Shown one piece after another: positions 14,941-23,006 of a stretch of DNA of 64,000 nt (positions within the stretch are counted from its first letter, which is position 1; the number at the start of each line of letters is the position of its first letter). The stretch is from assembly GCA_963830725.1 (NCBI GenBank), contig CAWHNO010000016.1, positions 310,001 through 374,000 on the forward strand. Reading direction: 5' to 3'. The notes beneath the pieces were generated by a model. The model did not search any database. It saw only the letters and a list, made by a program, of their open reading frames with translations, and was not told the DNA's origin. Source of the stretch: DASSUW01 sp963830725. Lineage in GTDB: Bacteria > Actinomycetota > Thermoleophilia > Solirubrobacterales > Solirubrobacteraceae. A program made the position numbers and the translations under genes.

Positions 14941-16068
14941 TCAAGGCCATGTCCGCTCGTAGACCCGGAAGCGGCGGACGATCCGGCCGCCCATCGCCTC
15001 CATCGCGCGGTTCATGTTGCGGTTGGTCTCGAGGATCCAGCCCATCTCGCCCCACTTCTGCGGCGTGGCCGTGGCCATGTCGAAGTGCTCGACGTACATC
15101 GCGGCGGCCACGCCGGTGTGCTGGTACTCGGGCTTGACGCCGAGGAAGCCCACCCGGACGCGGTCCATGATCTTCCGGCGCCGCAAGAAGTGCCACCAGC
15201 CGAGCGGCAGCAGGCGGCCGTTCATGCGCTTGAGCACCTGGTTCATGTCGGGCACCGTGATCGCCACCGCCGCGGTCTCGCCCTCGGCGGTCTCGGCGAC
15301 CATGAACCAGTTCGGGTCGAAGACGAGCTGCAACTCGCCGGCGTACTGGTCGAGGTCGGCCTTGCCGTAGGGGACGAAGCCCCAGTTCTCGCTCCACGCC
15401 TGGTTGTAGACGTCGGCGAAGCCGTCCATGTCGCGCCGCAGGCTGCGACGCGTCATGTGCCGCAGGCGGATCCCGTGCCGCGGCTCGACATCCTCGGCCA
15501 GCTTGAAGATGACCGGCAGGATCTTCGAGCGGTCGGAGATGTGCAGCTCCCACATGAAGAGGTCGATCGCCTTCTCCAGCCCGGCCTCATCGCAGCGGGC
15601 CGCGTAGTAGGGCGGGTGCCACGGCTGTCGGATCATCGGCTCGCGTTCGAAGCCCTCGATCTGGATGCCGAACTCGTCGTTCACCGTGAAGTCCATCGGG
15701 CCGACCATGCGGTCGCGGCCGCGCTCCTTCAGCCAGGCCTCGGCGGCGTCGAGCAGAGCGGGCAGCACGTCGGGCCGGTCCTCGAGCTCGGGGAAGCCGA
15801 ACATGCCCCAGCGGTTGCCGTGGTAGGCGTTGAAGGTGTCGTCGTAGTGGGCGCTGATGCGACCCACCACGCGGCCGTCGCGGCGTGCGAGGAAGAGCTG
15901 CGCGTCGCCGTGCTTGAAGAACGTGTTGAAGCGGCGGTTGAGGAACAACCAACGCTCGATCCGCAGCGGGGGAACCCAGACGGGCGAAGTAGAGTGCAGC
16001 CGGTACGGGAGGTCGATGAACTTCCGCAGGTCCCGTAGCCCCCGCACGGGACGCACGACAAGCGACAC
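14941..16068 (-). CDS. YghO/bacterial ceramide synthase-like GNAT acyltransferase
   Basis: The 375-residue GNAT-fold protein opens with PVRGLRDLRKFIDLPYRLHSTSPVWVPPLR, the signature of YghO-like proteins. LFLARRDGRVVGRISAHYDDTFNAYHGNRWGMFGFPE and DRMVGPMDFTVNDEFGIQIEGFE follow. The second GNAT-like half has VGFLGVKPEYQHTGVAAAMY, where the acyl-CoA phosphate loop would be. Bacterial ceramide synthase (bCerS) of Caulobacter belongs to the GNAT superfamily and acylates the product of serine palmitoyltransferase. Here an Spt-like gene starts only 14 bp away on the other strand and an FA2H-like hydroxylase follows. The ceramide-synthase role is inference from family and context; another N-acyltransferase role is possible. 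Confidence 0.8.
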   Translation of the reverse strand: MSLVVRPVRGLRDLRKFIDLPYRLHSTSPVWVPPLRIERWLFLNRRFNTFFKHGDAQLFLARRDGRVVGRISAHYDDTFNAYHGNRWGMFGFPELEDRPDVLPALLDAAEAWLKERGRDRMVGPMDFTVNDEFGIQIEGFEREPMIRQPWHPPYYAARCDEAGLEKAIDLFMWELHISDRSKILPVIFKLAEDVEPRHGIRLRHMTRRSLRRDMDGFADVYNQAWSENWGFVPYGKADLDQYAGELQLVFDPNWFMVAETAEGETAAVAITVPDMNQVLKRMNGRLLPLGWWHFLRRRKIMDRVRVGFLGVKPEYQHTGVAAAMYVEHFDMATATPQKWGEMGWILETNRNMNRAMEAMGGRIVRRFRVYERTWP

Positions 16069-16082
16069 GAGACGGACCCTAT

Positions 16083-17337
16083 ATGCCGACCGCGATCGAC
16101 GTCTTCGCCAAGGTCCGCGGGCACGAGCGCTCCGAGCAGCTGCGCGCCGCCCGTGAGGCCGACCTGCTGCCGTACTTCCGCCGCCTGGAATCGCCCGCCG
16201 CGCCGGTGGTGACGATGGAGGGCGCCGAGCGGGTGATGCTCGGCTCCAACAACTACCTCGGCCTGACCGGCGACGAGCGGGTGATCGCCGGCGCGCGCGA
16301 CGCGCTCGAGCGCTACGGGACGGGGTTGACCGGGTCGCGGCTGCTCAACGGCACGATCGACTCTGCACCTCGAGCTCGAGCGCGAGCTGGCGGAGTGGAT
16401 GGGCACCGAGGAGGCGATCGTCTTCACCACGGGCCACCAGGCGAATGTCGGCACGCTCGGCACGCTGCTGGCGCCCGGCGACACGGTGATCGCCGATTCG
16501 GCCGACCACGCCTCGATCCTCGACGGATGTCTGCTGTCGCGCGCCAAGCTGCGCCCGTTCCGGCACGGGCGGCTCGACAAGCTCGAGAAGATGCTCGAGC
16601 GGGCGGGCGACGACGGCGGCGGCGTGCTCGTGGTCGTCGACGGCGTCTTCTCGATGGAGGGCGACGTGGCCGACCTGCCGCGGATCGTCGAGCTGTGCAG
16701 GTCGCACGGCGCGCGGCTGATGGTCGATGAGGCGCACGCGGCGGGCGTGCTCGGGGCACGCGGCGCCGGCGCGAGCGAGCATTTCGGGCTCGAGGCCGAT
16801 GTCGACCTGCGCATGGGAACGTTCTCGAAGTCGCTCGCGAGCTGCGGCGGCTTCATCGCCGGCTCGCACGAGGTGATCGACTTCCTGCGGATCAGCTCGC
16901 GGGCGTTCCTGTTCACCGCCGCGGCCGTCCCGGCCGCGGTCGGCGCGGCGCTGGCGGCGCTGCGGATCGTCCGCTCCGACGAGGGCCCGCAGCTCTTCGC
17001 GCACGTGCTCGACAACGCGCGCTACCTGCGCGAGGGACTGCGCTCGCTCGGCTTCGAGGTGCACGACGTCGGCCCGCCGATCACGACCCCGATCGTGCCG
17101 GTCGTGGTCGGCGACGACTGGAAGGCCGTGCTGCTCTGGCGTGCGCTCTACGACGCCGGCGTCTACGTCAACGTGGCGCTCCACCCGGCCGTCCCACCCG
17201 CGGGCGCGCTGCTGCGGACGAGCGTGATGGCCACCCACGACCGGCCCGTGCTGGACCGCGCTCTGGAGACGTTTTCAATGGTGAAGAACGCCTTCGAGGT
17301 CGAGCACGGTCCGCTCCCGAGCGGCTCGCGCATATAG
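16083..17337 (+). pseudogene. Serine palmitoyltransferase-like enzyme, one frameshift
   Basis: An alpha-oxoamine synthase of about 417 residues is split by one extra T at base 16362 (...GTGLTGSRLLNGTID, then LHLELERELAEWMGTEEA). Around the shift the sequence is fully conserved: MLGSNNYLGLTGDERV, VFTTGHQANVG, MVDEAHAAGVLG, and the PLP Lys in MGTFSKSLASCGGFIAGS (about residue 249), followed by SSRAFLFTAA. The family joins an amino acid to an acyl-CoA. The TFSKSLASCGGF and LFTAA motifs and the divergent ceramide-synthase-like gene favour serine palmitoyltransferase over 2-amino-3-ketobutyrate ligase or BioF. The single-base insertion in a conserved region may be a sequencing error; otherwise the pathway is dead here. 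Confidence 0.8.
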
Positions 17338-17639
17338 CACAGATTCCCCGCTCGCGCGTATTTCCCGAGGCCAAGAAATCACCCGCTTCTTGCGAATTTT
17401 CGGGCCGCCACCCGGTTGACCATCACCCCGGCCGCTGTCTAGCCTCCGGCCTCGGCCGTTGGTTCCGCGCCTTCGGACGGGAGAGGGAACGAACAATCTG
17501 ACCGGGCCTGGAGGGGCGATCCGGTGAGCCGCCGGACGCCGGGCTCGTTGTTCGTCCGTGCGCGGAGACGCGACTGATGGAGATGTCAATGTCGAAGGGC
17601 ACGCCACCGGAGGTGCGCGTTGCCATGCGGGGAGGATTC
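17338..17639 (+). other. Structured intergenic leader before mIHF gene
   Basis: No gene is seen in these 302 bp. A CAAGAA-N9-TTCTTG hairpin follows the Spt-like gene and may terminate it. Farther on, ACGAACAA and TTGTTCGT form 8-bp arms about 60 nt apart enclosing a GC-rich inner stem, which suggests a folded 5' leader for the mIHF-like gene. Confidence 0.35.
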
Positions 17640-17990
17640 ATGGACGCAACTGCGACGGCACCTGCCGCTCAACACATGCGGGCGCTCGCGCAGGCGAATC
17701 GGGTTCGGTTGGCTCGGGCCGAGCTCAAGAAGCAGGTGGCGGAGGGGGAAGCGTCAGTGGCCGAGGTCGTGCTCGACTGCCCCTGGGAGGCGGAGAGCAT
17801 GACCATCAGCGATCTCTTGATGAGTCAGCACCGGTGGGGCCGCACGCGCTGCCGCCGGTTCCTCTCGTCGATTCCGATGTCGGAGACCAAGACCATCGGC
17901 ACGATGACCGAGCGCCAGCGCCGCGCGCTGGCCGGACTGCTCGCCGGAGACCCCGGCTACGCGGTCGCCGAGCTGTCCTGGAGGAGTTAG
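17640..17990 (+). CDS. Integration host factor, actinobacterial type (mIHF-like)
   Basis: The 116-residue protein resembles the actinobacterial nucleoid protein mIHF. Its N-terminal helix is HMRALAQANRVRLARAELKKQVAEGEASVAEVV. The helix-two-turn-helix core follows (LLMSQHRWGRTRCRRFLSSIPM), and it ends in IGTMTERQRRALAGLLAG, matching the closing helix of the family. mIHF binds DNA without strict sequence and bends it. The ATG was chosen because GGGGAGG lies 6 nt upstream; an in-frame extension of 21 residues lacks such a site. The WGRTRCRRFL segment replaces the more usual VGKVRA, so this may be a divergent paralogue. It probably has its own promoter in the structured leader. Confidence 0.8.
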   Translation: MDATATAPAAQHMRALAQANRVRLARAELKKQVAEGEASVAEVVLDCPWEAESMTISDLLMSQHRWGRTRCRRFLSSIPMSETKTIGTMTERQRRALAGLLAGDPGYAVAELSWRS

Positions 17991-18021
17991 CCAGACGACT
18001 GAGGCACCGGCGGCGCGGCCG

Positions 18022-18471
18022 TCATGCGGCTGCGCCGGCGGTGTCGCGGAAGCCCGGCCCGCGCGTCGCGATCTCGACGATGTGCCCGTCCGGATCGCGG
18101 ACATAGATCGACCGGAACGATCCGCGGTCGAAGATCTCGGTGCACTCGACGCCGTGGTTGCGCAGGTAGTCGCGCCACGCCTCCTGCTCCTCGGCGCTGT
18201 CCACGATCAGCGCGAAGTGGTGCGTCGAGCCCGTCCCGACCGTGCCCTTGGGCAGCTCCGGGTACTGCATGAAGCTGATCAGCATGCCGGCGCCGCCGTG
18301 CAGCGCCCCGAACCACACGTGGCGCGTGTTGGGATCGTCGTCCGACGGGCCGTCGTGGATGATCGCCAGGCCGAGCAGGTCGCGGTAGAAGGCGATCGTG
18401 CGCTCGAGGTCGGCCGAGATGGCCGTGACGTGGTGCAGCCCTCGGAGCTGCATGCGCTTGGGCTCGGACAC
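18022..18471 (-). CDS. VOC family protein (glyoxalase/dioxygenase fold)
   Basis: The 149-residue vicinal-oxygen-chelate protein covers one to two beta-alpha-beta-beta-beta modules. The start is LRGLHHVTAISADLERTIAFYRDLLGL, with a metal-ligand His in GLHHVT. A second His lies in STHHFALIV, and a Glu ligand is likely in DPDGHIVEIATRGPGF. It resembles ring-cleaving dioxygenases or glyoxalases of the MhqO/LinE type, which act on hydroquinones or thiol adducts; the substrate cannot be fixed. The gene is monocistronic or co-transcribed with the small membrane protein upstream on the same strand, 22 bp away. Confidence 0.88.
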   Translation of the reverse strand: MSEPKRMQLRGLHHVTAISADLERTIAFYRDLLGLAIIHDGPSDDDPNTRHVWFGALHGGAGMLISFMQYPELPKGTVGTGSTHHFALIVDSAEEQEAWRDYLRNHGVECTEIFDRGSFRSIYVRDPDGHIVEIATRGPGFRDTAGAAA

Positions 18472-18493
18472 GGACGGGGAGCGTAAACGGTCG

Positions 18494-18844
18494 TCAGAAG
18501 GCGCGCGCGAGCAGCCAGGCGCTGAGCGCGAACGCGACGGCGGCGCCCGCCACGACGGCCGGCCACGGCGCGCCGGCGAAGAAGAGGAACGCGGCCAGGG
18601 CCACCGCGGCCAGGCCGGCGAGGATCGTCGTGTGCGAGCGGTAGCCGCTGAAGTGCTCGCGCAGCGCCGTGTCGAGCCCGCCGAGCGAGCCGAGCAGCAT
18701 GCCGCTCACCAGCATCGCCTTGCCGCGGTCGGTGTCGTAGTTGATGAGTCCGAGGATGAGCAGCACGATGCCCGCCAGGACGGCCAGCTCGACCAGCGGG
18801 AAGGGGTGCCAGGGCGCCCGCGGACGCTCGTCGGGGTCGGGCAT
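18494..18844 (-). CDS. Small four-helix membrane protein
   Basis: The 116-residue product starts with a proline-rich cytoplasmic stretch (MPDPDERPRAPWHPFPL). Four hydrophobic segments follow, at about 18-34, 44-56, 73-90 and 93-113. No catalytic residues or family motifs are recognised. It follows a broken coiled-coil gene on the same strand, whose coding sequence seems to end just before this ATG. Function unknown. Confidence 0.65.
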   Translation of the reverse strand: MPDPDERPRAPWHPFPLVELAVLAGIVLLILGLINYDTDRGKAMLVSGMLLGSLGGLDTALREHFSGYRSHTTILAGLAAVALAAFLFFAGAPWPAVVAGAAVAFALSAWLLARAF

Positions 18845-19341
18845 GTGAGGTGGCTAACGGGCAGCCGCCGGAGATCTTGACCTGCCACCAGCCCATCAGC
18901 ATGCCGAGCAGGCCGGCACGCGGGCGGACGTGGTAGGTCGTGCAGCCCGGGAGCCCGAGGTCGGCGTTCGAGAGGCGGCGCCACTTGTGCGCGGGCGGGT
19001 CGGCGAGCATCTGCTCGAGCTCGCGCTCGGCGACCAGCCGGCGCGCCTCCTGCTCCTCCGCCGCGGCGCCCGCGGCGGCGACGCGGGCGGCGAGCGCGTC
19101 GCGCACGCGCTCCAGCTCGCCGAGCGACAGCAGGCGTGGGCCCCGCCCAACAGGCCATCGCCGATGTCCCGTTGGGCACCCCCTCGGGCTGCCGAGGACC
19201 TGGGTCCAGCCGCAGGTGGTGGGCGCTGACGAGGGCCGCGTGCTCGCGCTCGAGGCGGGCGATCTGGCCGCGCAGCGTTCGCCGTGCAGCCTGCTCGTCG
19301 CAGTGCTCGATCGTCGCCCGGATCTGGTCGATCGCAGCCAT
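18845..19341 (-). pseudogene. Coiled-coil hypothetical protein, frameshifted
   Basis: The first frame encodes MAAIDQIRATIEHCDEQAARRTLRGQIARLEREHAALVSAHHLRLDPG, a charged helix. A second frame continues with PRLLSLGELERVRDALAARVAAAGAAAEEQEARRLVAEREL and a compact end, KWRRLSNADLGLPGCTTYHVRPRAGLLGMLMGWWQVKISGGCP. The switch lies between about 19140 and 19200. The second frame has no stop near the expected end, so a further shift near 18860 is likely. The conserved end (GCTTYHVRP...GWWQVKISGGCP) suggests a real protein family of unknown function in this lineage. Confidence 0.55.
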
Positions 19342-19399
19342 CGCCTCGACGCCGGCCAGCGTACCACCGGCCCGGGGACCGTATCCTCGCCTGAGAGCG

Positions 19400-19873
19400 A
19401 TGCCGCGCAACGACCCGACCGACACCGGTGGCATGTTCATCGGCCGCCGACCCGGCACCGGGCCGCTGAAGTACCGCGGCACGCCCGAGCGGGGCGGCGC
19501 GAGCCGCCGCCGGGCCGACAGCGCGATGGCCGCCCTGCTGTTCGTGCTCGAGGTGCTGCTGTGCCTCACCCTGTGGGGTCCCCAGCCCGTCGCGTGGCTG
19601 TGGGTCGGCTCGCAGGTCGACTACCAGACAGGGTCCGTGTCCGCCGGCATCGCCGTCGCGTTCGGCGGCATGATCGGCACCCTGATGCTCACGCTGGCGC
19701 TCGCGACGCGGCTCGACCGCGCGTGGCGGATCCTGCGCCGCGCCGCCGGACACGAGCAGCGCGAGGGCGTGCTGGTGCGGATCTTCGCGGTGACCGCGAT
19801 CGTCGCGGGCCTCGCGTTCCTCGTCTGGTTCGTCCTGCTCGAGGGGCCCGCTCCGACCGTCGCGCCGCAGTGA
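19400..19873 (+). CDS. Hypothetical membrane protein
   Basis: The 157-residue protein has a polar N-terminus with GTGPLKYRGTPERGGASRRRADS and then three membrane segments: about 45-66, 75-97 and 128-148. The ATG is chosen because TATCCT lies 12 nt upstream and because the frame farther upstream is antisense to the neighbouring broken gene. The stop overlaps the GTG of the aminotransferase gene, so the pair is co-translated. No family is recognised and no function is proposed. Confidence 0.7.
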   Translation: MPRNDPTDTGGMFIGRRPGTGPLKYRGTPERGGASRRRADSAMAALLFVLEVLLCLTLWGPQPVAWLWVGSQVDYQTGSVSAGIAVAFGGMIGTLMLTLALATRLDRAWRILRRAAGHEQREGVLVRIFAVTAIVAGLAFLVWFVLLEGPAPTVAPQ

Positions 19874-20979
19874 TCAGGCGCCTGCGCGACTACTACCGCC
19901 AGTTCGAGGAGCTCTCGCCCGAGGAGATCAGCTTCGAGCTGCGCGAGCGCCGTGACGCCGAGCGGGCGAGCGCGCTGACCGAGGTGCACCCGCTCGACCT
20001 CACGACCCCCGCCTGGCACGAGCCGCCCGACGCCGAGGCGGTCAACGCCGCCACCTATGCGCTGCGCCGCGCGGTCAACGCCTATCCCGACGACACCGTG
20101 CTGCGCGAGGCGCTCGCCGAGCGTCACGGCGTGAGTGCCGACCAGGTGGCCCCCGGCCATGGCGCCGGCGAGCTGCTGCACGCCGCGTTCGGCGCGATCG
20201 GCGCCGGCGGCCGGGTGGCGATCGCGTGGCCGGGCTGGAGCCCGCTGCCCGGCCTCGTGCACGAGGCGGGCGGAACGCCGGTGCCCGTACCGCTGACCGC
20301 CGACGGCGCGCGCGCCCGCGTGCGCGACCTCCGCGCGCCCGTACTCGACAGCCTCGAGGCGGTCGCGCCCGACACCCGCGCGGTCGTCGTCTGCTCGCCG
20401 AACGACCCGACCGGCGCCACCCTGCCCGGGCTGAGCGCGCTGGCCGAGCGGCTCGCCGAGCCGGTCTGGCTCGTGGTCGACGCCGCGCTGGCCGAGTTCG
20501 CGCCCGACGAGGACGTCGGCGACGTGCTGGGCGCGCGCGAGCGCGTGCTCGTGGTGCGCTCGTTCTCGAAGGCGCACGCGATGGCCGGGCTGCGCGCGGG
20601 CTACGCGCTCGCCAACGACGCGGTCCTGCTCGAGCGCGTGAGCCCGGCCGGCGGCGTCTCCGCCCCCGCCCAGGCGGCGATGCTGTGGGCGGTCCGCGAT
20701 GGCGACGCCGTGGTCAGGCGCCGGCGCGCCGCCGCCGCCCGCGAGCGCGAGCGGCTGACCGCCGCCCTGCGTGGCAGCCCGTTCACGTTCCCCGACGGCC
20801 ACGGGCACCTCGTCTGGCTCACCTCGAGCGAGGAGGACGGCGCGTCGATCGCCCGCCGGCTCGCCGCGCAGCGGATCTACGTGACGCCCGGGACGGCGTG
20901 GGGCGACGAGCAGCACGTGCGGATCGCGCTGCGCGACGCGGCGGCGACCGACCGGCTCGTCGCCGCCCTCCTCGGTTGA
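19870..20979 (+). CDS. PLP-dependent aminotransferase, class I/II (HisC-like)
   Basis: The 369-residue fold-type I aminotransferase has LRRAVNAYPDDTVLREALAERHG at the substrate-side start and PGHGAGELLHAAF, the phosphate-loop equivalent. VVVCSPNDPTGATLPG carries the conserved Asn/Pro cofactor ring contact, VWLVVDAALAEF the Asp that binds the pyridine nitrogen, and VLVVRSFSKAHAMAGLRAGYA the PLP lysine. It resembles histidinol-phosphate aminotransferases and threonine-phosphate decarboxylases, but no his or cob genes are nearby, so the substrate stays open. An N-terminal extension of about 35 residues precedes the core. The GTG start overlaps the membrane-protein stop. Confidence 0.9.
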   Translation: MIRRLRDYYRQFEELSPEEISFELRERRDAERASALTEVHPLDLTTPAWHEPPDAEAVNAATYALRRAVNAYPDDTVLREALAERHGVSADQVAPGHGAGELLHAAFGAIGAGGRVAIAWPGWSPLPGLVHEAGGTPVPVPLTADGARARVRDLRAPVLDSLEAVAPDTRAVVVCSPNDPTGATLPGLSALAERLAEPVWLVVDAALAEFAPDEDVGDVLGARERVLVVRSFSKAHAMAGLRAGYALANDAVLLERVSPAGGVSAPAQAAMLWAVRDGDAVVRRRRAAAARERERLTAALRGSPFTFPDGHGHLVWLTSSEEDGASIARRLAAQRIYVTPGTAWGDEQHVRIALRDAAATDRLVAALLG

Positions 20980-20986
20980 CCGCGCG

Positions 20987-22390
20987 TCAGCGGCCGCGGA
21001 CGCGGAAGGCCCCGCGCATGAAGGGGTGCACGCGGCAGAAGAACGTGTACGTCCCCGGCCCCAGGCGCTTCGGGGTCCGCCACGTCGCGCGCTGAGCCGC
21101 CGCCGTGATGCCCTGCGGGCCGAAGCCGAGGTTGCCGGAGTCGAACCGCACCGGTCCGTCAGCGAGCGGGTAGGCGACGCCCGTGGTGCGGTTGCAGGGT
21201 GCCTTGCACGACGTGACCGAGTGCAGGATGTTCCCGTCGCGGTTGACGAACCTCAGCGAGCTCCCGCTGCGGATCGTCGGCGGACGGCGTCGCACGCCGG
21301 TCCGCAGCAGGTCGCCGGCGCCGTAGACGAAGTCGTTGATCGCCACCGTGCGGCGGCGCGGCACCGGCCCGGCCAGCAGCGCGCGCGGGTCGGCCAGCCC
21401 GCTGAACGCGCCGCCGTGGTTGCGGTTCTCGTTCAGGTGGCCGTGCGTGAGGAGGCCCCGGACGTCGACGTCGACGGAGAAGGGGTCGGGACCGCTGCCG
21501 CCGGGGTTGAAGGCGACCTGCATGATCCCCATCGCCTCGTACCAGGAGGCGCGCCTGGAGTCGTAGGTGGCGTTCACCGACAACACGTCTCCGGCCTTGA
21601 CGCCGACGCGCCAGTCCGGCCGCGTCACCTCCATCGCCACGTCCCACGACACCGCGCCGGCCGGCTCGAAGTACTTCGCGCGCGAGCGGAACAGACGCAC
21701 CTTGCGGCCACCGCGTTCGAGATAGAGGTCGGTCCACAGGCCGCCGGGGTGCAGGTGGCCGCCGGTGGCGACCAGCACGCCGTCCTCCTGGATCGTCAGC
21801 CGGTGGCGGCTGGAGTCGCGCTCGCGGGACTCGTCAGGGAACGTGTAGCGGCCGTCACGGCCGCCGGCGCCGCGGTGGACGTCGAACACCGGATAGAACG
21901 CGCCGTTGCGGACATCGAGCCACAACGGGCGCACCTCACGCATCGCGGCCGCCTCGGGCGTGCCGTCGCGCACGAATTCGAGCTCGTAGTCGATGTAGAC
22001 GTCGGCCGGCGTCGGCGTGAGGTTGTGGATCATGTGGTTCATGACCCACTGGTCGCTCGTCCGGTAGCGCCAGCCGTAGCCGGGCGGCGCGCGCAGGACC
22101 GTCTTCTCCTCGCCGGCCGCGAACAGCGGCGCGTAGTTCGAGAGCCAGACGCCGTGGTGCAGGTGGACGACGTCGACGCGCGGGACGACGCCGTTCTCGT
22201 ACGTGAGGTTGGGCTTGAAGCCGGTGATCCAGCCGTCGACCGGCGGCTTGAGGTCGTTGCCCGCGAGCTCGATCGTGTTCTGCCCGGGGCTGACGTGGAT
22301 CGGCCCGAAGCGGTACGTGAGCGTCTCCGCGTGCGCCGCCGCCGGTGCGAGCGCCACGAGAAGCGCGGCGAGGAGCAGGGCGCGGCGCAT
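20987..22390 (-). CDS. Secreted copper protein: PHM-like domains plus cupredoxin-like end
   Basis: The 467-residue exported protein has a signal peptide MRRALLLAALLVALAPAAAHA. The middle resembles the two-domain peptidylglycine monooxygenase fold. DVVHLHHGVWLSN and NHMIHNLTP are possible first-copper ligands, GGHLHPGGLW fits the HxH of the second copper, and YEAMGIMQVAF could supply its Met ligand. The last 110 residues look like a cupredoxin: RFVNRDGNILHSVTSC, then YTFFCRVHPFMRGAFRV, which has the Cys-His-Met spacing of a type 1 copper site. A monooxygenase fed by its own electron-transfer domain is an attractive reading, but it is inference. It has its own promoter, opposite to the aminotransferase. 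Confidence 0.7.
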   Translation of the reverse strand: MRRALLLAALLVALAPAAAHAETLTYRFGPIHVSPGQNTIELAGNDLKPPVDGWITGFKPNLTYENGVVPRVDVVHLHHGVWLSNYAPLFAAGEEKTVLRAPPGYGWRYRTSDQWVMNHMIHNLTPTPADVYIDYELEFVRDGTPEAAAMREVRPLWLDVRNGAFYPVFDVHRGAGGRDGRYTFPDESRERDSSRHRLTIQEDGVLVATGGHLHPGGLWTDLYLERGGRKVRLFRSRAKYFEPAGAVSWDVAMEVTRPDWRVGVKAGDVLSVNATYDSRRASWYEAMGIMQVAFNPGGSGPDPFSVDVDVRGLLTHGHLNENRNHGGAFSGLADPRALLAGPVPRRRTVAINDFVYGAGDLLRTGVRRRPPTIRSGSSLRFVNRDGNILHSVTSCKAPCNRTTGVAYPLADGPVRFDSGNLGFGPQGITAAAQRATWRTPKRLGPGTYTFFCRVHPFMRGAFRVRGR

Positions 22391-22409
22391 GGTGCTGACA
22401 GCGTACGCA

Positions 22410-23006
22410 CTAGCTGAGGATGTCCGACGCAGTCCACAGCGCCTCGTGGACGAACATGTCGGCGACGCCGGGCACGGCGACCGCCACCAGCGCGAGACGG
22501 CGCGTGGCCTTGGTCGGCGCGGCGCGGGCCTCGGGCTCGCCGAACAGCACCGCCAGCGGGCCCTCCTCGTCGGCGAGCACGAGCCGCCCTTCCAGCTCCT
22601 CGATCTGCGGCGCGCCGACGAGCGCCGCGCCGTCGAACGCCCACACGCCGACGCCGGTCTCGAGCACGGCCACGTTGAGGGCGTCGGCGATCAGGCCCTG
22701 CGGCCGCAGGCCGCCCTCGCTCATACGACGCAGGACGCGCGCCTCGACCGGCGTGCGCGCCACGTCGGGATCGAGGCCGATGTGGCGGAAGAAGACGCGG
22801 TAGGCGTGCGGGACCTCGCGTTGCCGCATGGCGATCGCCTCGGCGCCGTGCATGCGATCGGCCATCCTGCGCAGCCGCTCGCGCAGCTCCGGCGGCGTCG
22901 GGCCCGGGGTGACCGGTGTCTGCGTCCACGCGAGCCACAGGCTCGGGTACTCGGCGGCGACGGCCGGCGACACCAGGCCGCGCCGGATGTCCGGCTCGTC
23001 GCTCAC
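22410..23006 (-). CDS. B3/B4 tRNA-binding-domain-like protein
   Basis: The 198-residue protein resembles stand-alone B3/B4 domains, relatives of the editing domain of phenylalanyl-tRNA synthetase beta. REVPHAYRVFFRHIGLDPDVARTPVEARVLRRMSEGG and LIADALNVAVLETGVGVWAFDG follow the family order, ending with ATRRLALVAVAVPGV. Such free domains may hydrolyse mischarged tRNA, but no experimental assignment can be transferred. The GTG start overlaps the stop of the thioredoxin-like gene, making it the last gene of the transport operon; the functional link to lipid transport is unclear. Confidence 0.65.
   Translation of the reverse strand: MSDEPDIRRGLVSPAVAAEYPSLWLAWTQTPVTPGPTPPELRERLRRMADRMHGAEAIAMRQREVPHAYRVFFRHIGLDPDVARTPVEARVLRRMSEGGLRPQGLIADALNVAVLETGVGVWAFDGAALVGAPQIEELEGRLVLADEEGPLAVLFGEPEARAAPTKATRRLALVAVAVPGVADMFVHEALWTASDILS

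Noticed and set aside
15729..17015. A 428-codon minus-strand frame overlapping the acyltransferase and Spt-like genes
   Set aside because: It spans two real genes in other frames and has Ser/Pro/Arg-rich composition with no motifs.
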